This document shows positions 36,093 to 43,900 of a stretch of 54,751 bases of DNA, piece after piece. The notes beneath the pieces were generated by a model. It was not told where the DNA came from, searched no databases, and saw nothing but the letters and a program-made list of their open reading frames with translations. Location: positions 1 through 54,751 of the forward strand of contig CAIOYH010000152.1 of assembly GCA_903862465.1 (NCBI GenBank). The letters run 5' to 3'. The first letter of the stretch is position 1. Each line of letters begins with the position of its first letter. A program made the position numbers and the translations under genes. The stretch is from an uncultured bacterium (GTDB lineage: Bacteria > Bacteroidota > Bacteroidia > Bacteroidales > CAIWKO01).

Positions 36093-36307
36093 ATAGGCAA
36101 CCTAGAGTGGGTTGCCATATCTGCCAAATGTCAACATAGGCAAACTACTGTAGGTTGCCATATCTGCCAAATGTCAACATAGGCAAACTACTGTAGGTTG
36201 CCATATCTGCCAAATGACAACATAGGCAAACTAGTGTGGGTTGCCATATCTGCCAAATGTCAACATAGGCAAACTACTGTAGGTTGGCATATCTGCCAAA
36301 TGTCAGA
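36093..36307. repeat. 43-bp tandem array (5 units)
   Basis: Units start ATAGGCAAAC at 36093, 36136, 36179, 36222 and 36265. Each contains GGTTGCCATATCTGCCAAAT. In unit 1 GGCAACC pairs with GGGTTGCC to form a hairpin; in later units the pairing is weaker. No ORF. The rest of 35956-36340 is AT-rich with no other feature. Confidence 0.9.
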
Positions 36308-36354
36308 TATTTAAAACGCATATATATAATTAGTTATGAATTTAGCATGACAAT

Positions 36355-36420
36355 AACTCCGCCTTTCAAGGCGGAGCAGAACGAGGATAGTAGAGGGGGG
36401 CTTTAGCCATGAAATGGATG
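36355..36420 (+). repeat. Direct repeat with CTCCGCC hairpin, copy 1
   Basis: Contains the hairpin CTCCGCCTTTCAAGGCGGAG followed by GGGGGGCTTTAGCC and AAATGGATG. The second copy is at 37003-37069 in the same orientation, so the pair brackets about 650 bp. Confidence 0.85.
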
Positions 36421-36447
36421 GATTCGCACTCCGACTATAATAAAAAA

Positions 36448-36498
36448 GTTGCTGAATGCGCTTGCCGGTTAGAAACCGGAGCGGCTTACATCAGCAAC
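36448..36498 (+). repeat. Structured element GTTGCTGA...TCAGCAAC, copy 1
   Basis: An outer stem GTTGCTGA/TCAGCAAC encloses an inner hairpin CCGGTT-AGA-AACCGG. It is repeated at 36822-36873 on the far side of the small gene. The downstream 90 bases are also related between the two sites (both run into GCAAAnrTACAAAATATA). It could be a small structured RNA, a terminator-like element or a mobile repeat. Confidence 0.8.
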
Positions 36499-36604
36499 TC
36501 AGTTGGTCCGGCCCTGTTTCTTATGTGGCAGCCCGACCGAATTGCAAAAGTACAAAATATATTGATGTGAAGTTGAAAAAATCTAAACTGATTTGTAATT
36601 ATTG

Positions 36605-36612
36605 TATCTTTG
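36605..36612 (+). promoter_or_regulatory. -7 box TATCTTTG for the 59-codon gene
   Basis: Nineteen bases before the ATG at 36632. Confidence 0.6.
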
Positions 36613-36631
36613 TCGGATAAATAGATTTATT

Positions 36632-36811
36632 ATGCCATTAACTACTGAACAGGAAGAAAAACTTCGCCAACTTACGCTTGAAGCGGAAAGGGAATGGGAA
36701 GCTATGTCGGAAGAAGAACGAGAAGAAGTAAGAAAAATAGCAAGAGGCTTTGAGAAAAAAGTGGCTAGCTGTTATCCTGACGATAAACCGAAAAAGAATA
36801 GAAAGAAGTAA
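36632..36811 (+). CDS. Small charged hypothetical protein (59 aa)
   Basis: Encodes MPLTTEQEEKLRQL..., very rich in Glu, Arg and Lys, probably one long helix with a basic tail (DDKPKKNRKK). The ATG at 36632 is chosen because it follows a clear promoter box; the upstream in-frame ATG at 36602 precedes the box. It is bracketed by two pairs of repeats, which makes it look like a repeat-flanked cassette. I do not recognise a family. Confidence 0.6.
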   Translation: MPLTTEQEEKLRQLTLEAEREWEAMSEEEREEVRKIARGFEKKVASCYPDDKPKKNRKK

Positions 36812-36821
36812 AGCAAAAAAA

Positions 36822-36873
36822 GTTGCTGAATGCGTCGAGCCGGTTAGAAACCGGAGCGGCTTATATCAGCAAC
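36822..36873 (+). repeat. Structured element GTTGCTGA...TCAGCAAC, copy 2
   Basis: Same outer stem and inner CCGGTT-AGA-AACCGG hairpin as 36448-36498, starting 10 bases past the stop of the 59-codon gene, with differences only in unpaired bases. Confidence 0.8.
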
Positions 36874-37002
36874 TTTTAATAAGCAAAAAGCCTCAAATGA
36901 ATGAAGCTTTTCGGGAGACGCTTAGCGTTCTTATGGTGAGCCAGACATCGGTGCAAAGATACAAAATATAATGATGCGAAGATGAAAAATTCACTTAAAA
37001 GT

Positions 37003-37069
37003 AACTCCGCCTTTCAAGGCGGAGCTTAACAAGGATAGTGGAGGGGGGCTTTAGCCCAGAAATGGATGA
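37003..37069 (+). repeat. Direct repeat with CTCCGCC hairpin, copy 2
   Basis: Same hairpin and GGGGGGCTTTAGCC tail as 36355-36420. The gap 36812-37140 holds this and the structured element and no gene that I can support. Confidence 0.85.
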
Positions 37070-37140
37070 GTTTTGTTAGGCGATAAGTTGAGGATAGTGC
37101 AAAACTGATTGGGACAGCGGTTGAGCGGAGGTAATTATTG

Positions 37141-37362
37141 CTACCATTCTATATAGGAAAATGCAGATGGACCACCATTAAATATGCCTAATTCTTCAGG
37201 TTGGAAATCCATAATCTTTACTTCCTCATTTTTATCAAACCACCTGCAAGAAATTTGATTTGATTCATGATTAATTAAAACAACAACCATTTTTAAATCC
37301 ATATTGCTTAAATGATAAACCTGATCACCAATCTTAAAATTCTCAATTTTATAAGGTGCCAT
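37141..37362 (-). CDS. DUF2158/YodC-like small protein
   Basis: A 73-residue protein beginning FKIGDQVYHLSN after a short tail, with SCRWFDKNEEVKIMDFQPEEL. This 'GD.V.L.SGGP.MTV....' style SH3-like layout matches DUF2158, whose function is unknown. It starts five bases after the TIR-like gene stops and is on the same transcript, so it may be an accessory or immunity-like partner. Confidence 0.75.
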   Translation of the reverse strand: MAPYKIENFKIGDQVYHLSNMDLKMVVVLINHESNQISCRWFDKNEEVKIMDFQPEELGIFNGGPSAFSYIEW

Positions 37363-37367
37363 AATTA

Positions 37368-38105
37368 TTAATCTATTATTATTTTTAACTCTCTTAATAA
37401 ATTACCGAAGGCAGCCTCTATTGTGCCTTTAGGAAATGGGATATAAACCAAACCATGAATATTGGAAAATAATTCAACACCTTTTTCATGCAGTATAATT
37501 ACTTTGCTTAAGCCAAGCTTTCCTTGAAAAAAACCAATTTCATGTATAACATTTTGTCGAGCCCTCGTTTCACCTTTAGTGGTTTTGTCATCACCTGTCA
37601 TAACAATGATTGCAACATTACATTTATTAGATACTTCATCTAATTTAATTAATATTGTTCGACCAAGGTTCGATTGTTGTTCTAATTCAATTGTTTTATA
37701 ATTATGATCTTTTTCTAAAAATGCTTGCATTTTATACCAAGCTTGACTTTTACCATGACTAATAAAAATAAACTCTCTCTCTCCCTTTGTTTCTTTTATA
37801 TTTTTTTGATAATTAAAATAAAGCTCTAAAATGTAATCAAGATTATTAATAAGTGGATGAATACCATCAAAATTATAGGTTTTTCCATAATGTTCCTGTA
37901 GTAATGGACGAGGCAATGGGATTTCTGGAAGATCTGAATATAATTCCGGCATTAAATTCTTTATTAAATTAATTTGAGATAAGTAAATTTCAAACAAAGG
38001 TTCTACATAAATACCTTTACACCAATTACTAATTGGATATTTTAATAACTCAAAAGATTTTTTTAAACCTTTTATCTTTGCTAATTGTAATTGTATATTA
38101 TTCAT
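37368..38105 (-). CDS. TIR-like nucleotide-binding effector (Cap12/PycTIR type)
   Basis: Residues of about 111-245 match the TIR-like domain found in CBASS Cap12 and Pycsar effectors: EFIFISHGKSQAWYKMQAFL, then NVAIIVMTGDD, and RARQNVIHEIGFFQGKLG with conserved E189. Such domains degrade NAD+ to stop phage growth. Residues 1-110 are helical and not a cyclic-nucleotide-binding domain that I recognise, and no nucleotide cyclase gene is adjacent, so the trigger is unknown. It has its own promoter, lies 57 bases downstream of the methyltransferase-nuclease gene, and is followed by the DUF2158 gene. Confidence 0.85.
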   Translation of the reverse strand: MNNIQLQLAKIKGLKKSFELLKYPISNWCKGIYVEPLFEIYLSQINLIKNLMPELYSDLPEIPLPRPLLQEHYGKTYNFDGIHPLINNLDYILELYFNYQKNIKETKGEREFIFISHGKSQAWYKMQAFLEKDHNYKTIELEQQSNLGRTILIKLDEVSNKCNVAIIVMTGDDKTTKGETRARQNVIHEIGFFQGKLGLSKVIILHEKGVELFSNIHGLVYIPFPKGTIEAAFGNLLRELKIIID

Positions 38106-38143
38106 TTCTTAAGCTTTTACTTTATTTATTTCAACTATCCAAA

Positions 38144-38151
38144 CAAAGTTA
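38144..38151 (-). promoter_or_regulatory. -7 box TAACTTTG for the TIR-like gene
   Basis: Minus-strand box 38 bases before the ATG, between the methyltransferase stop and the TIR-like start. The effector may therefore be expressed separately. Confidence 0.5.
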
Positions 38152-38162
38152 GGCATAAACAT

Positions 38163-39839
38163 TTATCCCCTCTCTATCCCCCCATTCACCTTCAACTTAA
38201 TCACCTCTATATTCTCCAACCCATCATTGTCTATCACTTTCACGGCTATGGTGTGTTGTCCGGGTTTGAATTTCCATGTCTGTTCGCCTTTTTTGTCTAA
38301 GAGGATTTCGGCTTTGAAGGCGGGTTCTTTATAGTCGAAGTCCCACGAAAAGAACTCTACGCCTGCGGGGCTGTTGCCTGTGGCGATGAAATGGATTTCG
38401 TGGATGCCTTTTTTGTCAGTTGCTATGGGTTGAACTTCTACGGTAAGGGTGGGTTTTTTGGCTATGGGCACTATTTCTTCTACCGTTACCAATTGAATGA
38501 TGATGTTCTCGTGGTTCTTGAGGCGCGCAACTTCCTGTATGGCACCTTTGCCAAAGGTGAAGGCAATGATATAGCCTATGGGTTTGCCTTCGGCTATGTT
38601 CTTTTCGAATAGTTTTTTGTCGCTGCGCTGCACTGCCGAAAAGAAGTTGTCAATCACGTTGCGCCCTATGTTGTCCGAACGCTTCACTTGTATAGGTGTG
38701 TTGTTCGTGGTTTTTCCATCTAGTCCGAAATCGTTGCGTTGTTTGGAGTTGCTTGTGCCGCCATATTGTTGCACTATCCATGCCTCGAACTCGAAAGCGT
38801 TTTTGAAGCGCAGCGTGTCATAATCATATTTGTGCAATTGCACGATGAAGGGCTTGGAAAACAAATCTTGTTGCTGATTGAGGCGAAACTCGGTTACTTT
38901 CACCGCCTGCACCGATTGGTCAATGCCTATCCATTGCCGATTGAGTTTGTCGGCTACGGCAAGAGTAGTGCCGCCTCCACAAAATGGATCTAATATTATA
39001 TCGTTTTCGTTGGATGTCATTTCAATGATTCTTTTAAGAAGAGCTTCGGGCTTTTGGGTTGGATAACCAATTAATTCTTTTGATTGAGATTGAATATTAA
39101 GGATATCAATCCAATTATCATCTAATGGCGTGCCCTCTTGTTCGTCTAAATATCTTTTTAATGCAGGAACAGTACCGGGTTTTGTTTGAATTACAAGTCC
39201 ATCTTCATAAGCTTTTTGCATTCTATCTTTTGTCCATCTCCAAACCCTTGTAACCCCTAGAAATTCATATTCTAAGTTAGGTCTATCCTTGTTAGGATTT
39301 GCAAGGTTGTCTAGTCTGTACCTTCGCCCTGTGTTTGGCTCAATATGTCTGTAAAAATCTGAAAGATACTTTTCATTATGTGGTAAATATTGAGGATTCC
39401 AAATAAAATTATCAGATTTAGAATAATAGAAAATTGTATCAGTATTATTTGCCATCCTTTTAAAAGCTAAACCTTTTGAACTAGTTCTTTTCCATGTAAT
39501 CTCATTTCTAAAACTATTCGAGCCAAAAATCTTATCCAATATCTCCACCCTAATATACGCATCGGCATGCCAATCGCAGTGCAAAAAGATGCTTCCTGTG
39601 GGTTTCAAGATGCGGTGCATTTGTTCTACGCGCTCTTTCAGCCAAGCAATATAATGGTCCATGCCGCCGCTCCATCGGTCTTGAAAGGAGCGCACTTCGC
39701 CTGCATCGCCCCAAATCACTTCATAATTTCGGTTGCTGAAAAAAGGCGGGTCGAGATATATCAAATCAATGCTTTCGCTTTCGAGTTTCTTTAGAATTTC
39801 GAGGTTGTCGCCGAGGATAAGTTGGTTGATGGTGTGCAT
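38163..39839 (-). CDS. Beta-class DNA methyltransferase fused to Mrr-like nuclease and PKD-like domain
   Basis: A 558-residue fusion starting MHTINQLILGD at 39839; the longer reading frame overlaps the promoter. Motif IV LDPPF (D30) comes before motif I DPFCGGGTT (near 310), the beta-class order for N6-adenine or N4-cytosine methyltransferases. Residues of about 350-470 resemble an Mrr/PD-(D/E)xK nuclease: FEFEAWIVQQYGGT, FGLDG (D near 372) and IQVKRS. The last 90 residues look like a PKD/Ig beta domain (FFSWDFDY ... PGQHTIAVKVIDNDG), rare in a DNA enzyme. It may be a one-gene restriction-modification system. It precedes the TIR-like gene on the same strand. Confidence 0.87.
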   Translation of the reverse strand: MHTINQLILGDNLEILKKLESESIDLIYLDPPFFSNRNYEVIWGDAGEVRSFQDRWSGGMDHYIAWLKERVEQMHRILKPTGSIFLHCDWHADAYIRVEILDKIFGSNSFRNEITWKRTSSKGLAFKRMANNTDTIFYYSKSDNFIWNPQYLPHNEKYLSDFYRHIEPNTGRRYRLDNLANPNKDRPNLEYEFLGVTRVWRWTKDRMQKAYEDGLVIQTKPGTVPALKRYLDEQEGTPLDDNWIDILNIQSQSKELIGYPTQKPEALLKRIIEMTSNENDIILDPFCGGGTTLAVADKLNRQWIGIDQSVQAVKVTEFRLNQQQDLFSKPFIVQLHKYDYDTLRFKNAFEFEAWIVQQYGGTSNSKQRNDFGLDGKTTNNTPIQVKRSDNIGRNVIDNFFSAVQRSDKKLFEKNIAEGKPIGYIIAFTFGKGAIQEVARLKNHENIIIQLVTVEEIVPIAKKPTLTVEVQPIATDKKGIHEIHFIATGNSPAGVEFFSWDFDYKEPAFKAEILLDKKGEQTWKFKPGQHTIAVKVIDNDGLENIEVIKLKVNGGIERG

Positions 39840-39857
39840 GAGGTTTGTTTTATGGTG

Positions 39858-39865
39858 CAAATGTA
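39858..39865 (-). promoter_or_regulatory. -7 box TACATTTG for the methyltransferase-nuclease gene
   Basis: Minus-strand box 18 bases before the ATG at 39839. Confidence 0.55.
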
Positions 39866-40041
39866 AGCATATATCTGGAATCCTAATAAAAAAAAGATTC
39901 GATATTGCCCTAGTCATCGGATGACTCCAAGTCATCCGATGACTAGCCCACTATTTAGCGATGGGCATTGGGAGCTTGGTATTTGGTATTTGGTATTTGG
40001 TACTTGGAACTTGGATTTTCTACCTATATATATAAGGTATA

Positions 40042-40076
40042 AAAAAAGGCTGCCTCGCATTGAGACAGCCTTTTTT
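40042..40076 (-). terminator. Terminator after the multihaem lipoprotein
   Basis: Stem AAAAAAGGCTG / CAGCCTTTTTT with an inner CTC/GAG pair, 22 bases past the stop of the leftward cytochrome gene. The T runs on both sides would allow bidirectional use. The nearby 39965-40015 stretch is a simple repeat of TTGGTATTTGG. Confidence 0.85.
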
Positions 40077-40098
40077 GTTGTAAAAGTCTTTCTAAAGT

Positions 40099-41478
40099 TT
40101 AGAAACCTTGAGCAGTCAAAACTGCGATAGAGTTTGTCAACAGCGCTTCTGAATAAGAAAAATTATGAACGCCTAAACTATATTCTCTCAAACATAATTG
40201 GAAGTTCATGATAGCACCCATTTGACCAAAAGTTAATTTTGGGAATTTAGGTTTAGCAGCGTTTGTTGAACCACTTCCATAAGGATCTCTCCAATATCCG
40301 GTAGCGTTTGATGAAGAGCTATAGATATCTAAATAACCATCATAGCTGTTGGTTGTGATACCAGCCCAGAGGTTTAAGGTTGGGTCAGTTTGTCTAGTCA
40401 TGATGTCATGTCCACCACCGCAAGCGTTGATTTTGGTAGCCAAGTTATCCAATAAGGTTTTGATAGCAGCTCTTTTGTTTACAAATTTAGCATGAGTTGC
40501 GCTCAAAGGATCGTCACCGTGGCAAGCAGCCGTGTTACATCCGTTGAAATTCCATGTTGTTCCTGAGCCTAAAGCAGCTTCAACAGCATTTCTAACTTGG
40601 AATGAGTGACCACCTGCTCTGCCTGTCATAGGAGCCATGTGGCAATCTTGACATGAAGCAACCGTAGTATGAGTTGAATTTCCGTAAGCTAAAGTTCCTG
40701 TAAATTCAATACCACCTTTACCGGCATAAATTGCACCAACTGCACCGTAGTGAGTATGCATTCTGTAAGATGGTTTCACGTATTTGTTCACAACACCAGT
40801 GGTACTGTCATAGAAAATTAAAGTTGGGAACTGACGAATTGAATCGTAGTTCAACATTCTACCACCACTAGTTGGGCTAACATTACATTGTAATGGACGT
40901 GGTTGATGGCATTTAACACATAAATTGCTTTTGCCACCGTCTTGTTGAAGGTCAATAGTTTTAGCACCACCCCACATGGTCATAGGCACAGGAGCTGTGT
41001 TGGTGAAAACGGTTAAGTCACTAATACCATAGGTAGTATGTAAACTACTGTGGCAAGTTCCGCAACCAAGTTCGCCCATGTCATGATCATTTACTGCAGC
41101 ATAAGGATTCGTCCAAACACCACCGGTATTAGTCCAAACGGTTGAAACATTGTTAGCTGGATCGCAAACATATCTGAAGCCTTCTTGAGTATGACAAGGA
41201 GCGCAACTGTTGTTTCCTGATTCTTCGAATGCAGCAGTACCCCAATTGTGTTTAGACATACCGAATTCTACAGCTACTTTGTCAACCAAAGCAGGACTGT
41301 GACATGCTTTACAAGCTTCTGTTGGCGAAATACCATCAGCGCCGTTTGCGCCATTAGCTCCGTCTCTACCAGCAGCGCCGGCAGGACCAGTTTTGTTGCA
41401 GCTAGTCAGGGAGAGCATAACTACTGTTGAAAGTAGTAGTCCTCCTGTTAGCAAAATTGAATAAATTTTTCTTTTCAT
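40099..41478 (-). CDS. Six-haem c-type cytochrome lipoprotein with collagen-like linker
   Basis: A 459-residue exported lipoprotein: hydrophobic signal and lipobox LTSC (C27). Residues 31-49 are six Gly-X-Y triplets (GPAGAAGRDGANGANGADG), a collagen-like stalk. Then come five CxxCH haem sites (CKAC, CAPC, CGTC, CVKC, CQDC, each plus H) and one CX4CH (CNTAACH). Many extra His could be distal ligands. It probably moves electrons in the periplasm or at the surface; donor and acceptor are unknown. A Crp/Fnr-type gene lies upstream on the same strand. It has a 5' leader of about 60 bases. Confidence 0.9.
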   Translation of the reverse strand: MKRKIYSILLTGGLLLSTVVMLSLTSCNKTGPAGAAGRDGANGANGADGISPTEACKACHSPALVDKVAVEFGMSKHNWGTAAFEESGNNSCAPCHTQEGFRYVCDPANNVSTVWTNTGGVWTNPYAAVNDHDMGELGCGTCHSSLHTTYGISDLTVFTNTAPVPMTMWGGAKTIDLQQDGGKSNLCVKCHQPRPLQCNVSPTSGGRMLNYDSIRQFPTLIFYDSTTGVVNKYVKPSYRMHTHYGAVGAIYAGKGGIEFTGTLAYGNSTHTTVASCQDCHMAPMTGRAGGHSFQVRNAVEAALGSGTTWNFNGCNTAACHGDDPLSATHAKFVNKRAAIKTLLDNLATKINACGGGHDIMTRQTDPTLNLWAGITTNSYDGYLDIYSSSSNATGYWRDPYGSGSTNAAKPKFPKLTFGQMGAIMNFQLCLREYSLGVHNFSYSEALLTNSIAVLTAQGF

Positions 41479-41542
41479 TGTTTTTTGTTTTTGGTTAATA
41501 ATAGATTTTTTTATTTGTTTTTTTTACGTTTTAAAATACATG

Positions 41543-41550
41543 CAAACATA
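41543..41550 (-). promoter_or_regulatory. -7 box TATGTTTG for the cytochrome gene
   Basis: Minus-strand box 64 bases before the cytochrome ATG, in the 270-base gap after the regulator. Confidence 0.5.
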
Positions 41551-41749
41551 GTAAGGATTTTGTTACTGTGGAAAAAAAAACGTTGATATTTTACAATAGT
41601 TTTTATAGCTTTAATCAAAAAAACAATGACAAATATCAACAAATTGACCCAAATCTCATGAGCAAAAATGCTTTGAAACGCCGTAACATACTTAAAACAA
41701 ATTCATTCATAAAATATGTCTCAAAATACATCAACTTTTTCTCATGCTT

Positions 41750-42445
41750 TCAACCTTTTCTGTTTATGTCTTCTAATCGGTCAATGTCGTTTAATATGAT
41801 AGTATTTTCTACAATTGAAATTGTATTTTCGTCTTTTAATTCTTTTAAAATTCGGATGCCACTTTCTTTCGACATAGCCGTTAAATCGGCTAAATCTTGT
41901 CTGTTAATCCGAACCCCTTTATCTTTCGCTTGAAAAATTTCTTTATGCAAATAAAGTAATGCACCCGAGATGCGTCCGTGCATACCTTTTTGTGTAAGTT
42001 CTATAAACTTTTGATAGGTAGCCAGCGTACTTGTATTTATAAATTTTAATAGTGAAATAGCGAACTCTTGATTTTGGGCTAAGATTTCCGACAAGGTGTT
42101 CACGTCTATAAAACACGCTGACGACTCTTCAACCGCCATGGTCGTAACATGGTTTTTATAATCTGTAAAGAAACCCGGTCCGCCTATCATCGTAACAGGT
42201 TTGGCAAAACGTAAAATCAGATTCCTGTCGTTAATACCCTCTAAATATACCTTAACCAGACCGTCAGTGACTATAATAACGTGGGTCATGGCAGTCCCTT
42301 GCTTAAAAATAGTTTCTCCCGGACGGAATCTTACTCGACAGCGAGTCGTATTAATCATTTCGGATTGCTCCTCCGTCAGCGACCTAAATATTGGCAAATT
42401 AGATATGCACTCCCCGCAATGCTTAATATTCATTAAATCTTTCAT
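41750..42445 (-). CDS. Crp/Fnr-family transcriptional regulator
   Basis: A 231-residue regulator. Residues of about 20-130 form a cyclic-nucleotide-binding-type barrel (FRPGETIFKQG, then VKVYLEG). A dimer helix follows, then a winged HTH at about 165-225 (INRQDLADLTAMSKESGIRILKELKDE). Four cysteines (C10, C13, C36, C111) echo FNR, where four Cys hold an oxygen-sensing iron-sulfur cluster, but the spacing differs, so cluster binding is unproven. Position next to a multihaem cytochrome supports a redox or respiration regulator. A palindrome lies at its own transcription start. Confidence 0.92.
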   Translation of the reverse strand: MKDLMNIKHCGECISNLPIFRSLTEEQSEMINTTRCRVRFRPGETIFKQGTAMTHVIIVTDGLVKVYLEGINDRNLILRFAKPVTMIGGPGFFTDYKNHVTTMAVEESSACFIDVNTLSEILAQNQEFAISLLKFINTSTLATYQKFIELTQKGMHGRISGALLYLHKEIFQAKDKGVRINRQDLADLTAMSKESGIRILKELKDENTISIVENTIILNDIDRLEDINRKG

Positions 42446-42609
42446 GGATTGAAAATTAATTGTACTTTACTTATACCTTTATTATATACCTTTAATGTAT
42501 TTCCGCAGTATGATTAAAAAAACGATTTACATACATTATATGTCATTTAAATTCTTTTATTATTAGATGTCAAACAGTTAGTCAATCAAGGCAATGACAT
42601 TATGCTTTG

Positions 42610-42631
42610 TTTTGACTGACTTATGTCAAAA
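42610..42631. promoter_or_regulatory. Candidate operator, palindrome TTTTGAC-N8-GTCAAAA
   Basis: A perfect 7-bp inverted repeat with 8-base spacing lies 8 bases past the minus-strand -7 box at 42640, so it covers the expected transcription start of the Crp/Fnr gene. The position suits autorepression. Related half-sites (TGTCAAAC, AATGACA) occur at 42568-42599. Confidence 0.5.
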
Positions 42632-42639
42632 AATTTCGT

Positions 42640-42647
42640 CAAAGATA
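42640..42647 (-). promoter_or_regulatory. -7 box TATCTTTG for the Crp/Fnr gene
   Basis: Minus-strand box with a leader of about 190 bases to the ATG at 42445. The remainder of 42446-42815 is AT-rich with no gene. Confidence 0.55.
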
Positions 42648-42815
42648 CATCTATCTGTAATTGTAACAAAACTTTTTTCTGTTTTTTTTTAGAAGAAGTG
42701 AAATTATTTTTTTTAAGCACCTTAAAATAAGGGGAAATAATTAATTAATATGAGGAGTAAATAATGCCTAAGATACAGCTATCAATACTTGCAAGAGAAT
42801 AAAAAATCTATCAAG

Positions 42816-43781
42816 TTATTTTAATAGTTTAATGGATTCGTTTGCATTTTTTTTATCTATAGTAACTAAACAAAAATCTTTACTATAGTTTTGTCCGATG
42901 CCCAAAGTCCATTTCACAAAAGCTTTTAATGCGGGGTCGGTAGGGATAGATTTTGTAACAAAATAAAGTTTCCGAACCGGTGGAGAAGGATATTGCCCTG
43001 CTGAAATAATGCTTTTGAGTTCATCGAGTTTGTCAAATACTAATTCATTGTCGTCTGCTTGTCCGTTCGAGTTCAAATCTATGGGCACTACATATAAATT
43101 ATGTCGAACAAAATTCGTCTTTAAATCATAAACCATAGACATACTACAAAAGCCTATACCAAATTTCTTTGCAACAATAACATTTGACATGCTGCGGTTA
43201 GAAAATTGTGAAGTGCCAATAATTTGTTTTGGTTTCACGCCTAAGAAATTCGCCCACGTTTGGCATGTTCCTGTTGTGTCTGCAAGTTTATTCACCTCAA
43301 TCAAATCAGACGTTTTATTGTTTACTAGTTGTCCCCACGTTTTTATCTTACCTGTAAATACTCCTGCCAACTTTTCTTTGGTGACACCTGCTTGAACTAT
43401 TTTTTGGATATTATCATTATCGAAACTAATAATAGGCAACACTATATCCATCGCTACGGGAAAAGAAACCAAACCTGCGGCTTTTTCCTCAGCGGTAAGT
43501 TCTCGAGAAACCAACGCTAAATTTATCAAGCCTGATTTAAGATTTCGAATAGCATTATCACTGCATGTAGAACGCAAATCAATAACAACACCCGGGTTTT
43601 CGCTTTTAAAAGCACTTGCCCATTTCGATGCTAGTGGAAAAAGCACATCCGAGCCATTGATAATAATGTTTCCTTTCAAATCAGACACGCTTGCACTCTG
43701 TTTGTCAACCGTAGTTTTATTTCCTCCGCAGCCATACAAAACCAATGCTATCAAGATTACATAATAAAATGTTTTTCGCAT
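42816..43781 (-). CDS. PstS-like substrate-binding lipoprotein
   Basis: A 321-residue lipoprotein with lipobox VLYGC. The mature part fits the phosphate-binding (PBP-like) family: INGSDVLFPLASKWASAF, LVSRELTAEEKAAG, VFTGKIKTWGQL, and GIGFCSMSMVYD. It should bind an oxyanion such as phosphate at the periplasmic face. No pstC, pstA, pstB or phoU gene is near, so it may serve a distant transporter or act as a sensor. It has its own promoter. Confidence 0.85.
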   Translation of the reverse strand: MRKTFYYVILIALVLYGCGGNKTTVDKQSASVSDLKGNIIINGSDVLFPLASKWASAFKSENPGVVIDLRSTCSDNAIRNLKSGLINLALVSRELTAEEKAAGLVSFPVAMDIVLPIISFDNDNIQKIVQAGVTKEKLAGVFTGKIKTWGQLVNNKTSDLIEVNKLADTTGTCQTWANFLGVKPKQIIGTSQFSNRSMSNVIVAKKFGIGFCSMSMVYDLKTNFVRHNLYVVPIDLNSNGQADDNELVFDKLDELKSIISAGQYPSPPVRKLYFVTKSIPTDPALKAFVKWTLGIGQNYSKDFCLVTIDKKNANESIKLLK

Positions 43782-43797
43782 AATAATAATTTTGGGT

Positions 43798-43805
43798 CAA
43801 AATTA
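43798..43805 (-). promoter_or_regulatory. -7 box TAATTTTG for the PstS-like gene
   Basis: Minus-strand box 16 bases before the ATG at 43781. Confidence 0.55.
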
Positions 43806-43858
43806 GATATTTTTTGAATTTAACGAACAAAATATATCAAAATTATCATCTATTTGTT

Positions 43859-43866
43859 TAATTTTG
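43859..43866 (+). promoter_or_regulatory. -7 box TAATTTTG for the GNAT-kinase genes
   Basis: Plus-strand box 34 bases before the GNAT ATG. With the box at 43798 it makes a divergent promoter pair. Confidence 0.55.
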
Positions 43867-43900
43867 ATTTTTTGAAAATATACCTATTAATATATGTACG

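Noticed and set aside
37075-38155. Integron attC sites (GTTAGGC at 37076, 38149 and 54551)
   Set aside because: No paired RYYYAAC and inner palindrome of attC form is visible. The one at 38149 overlaps a TAACTTTG promoter box, and there is no integrase.
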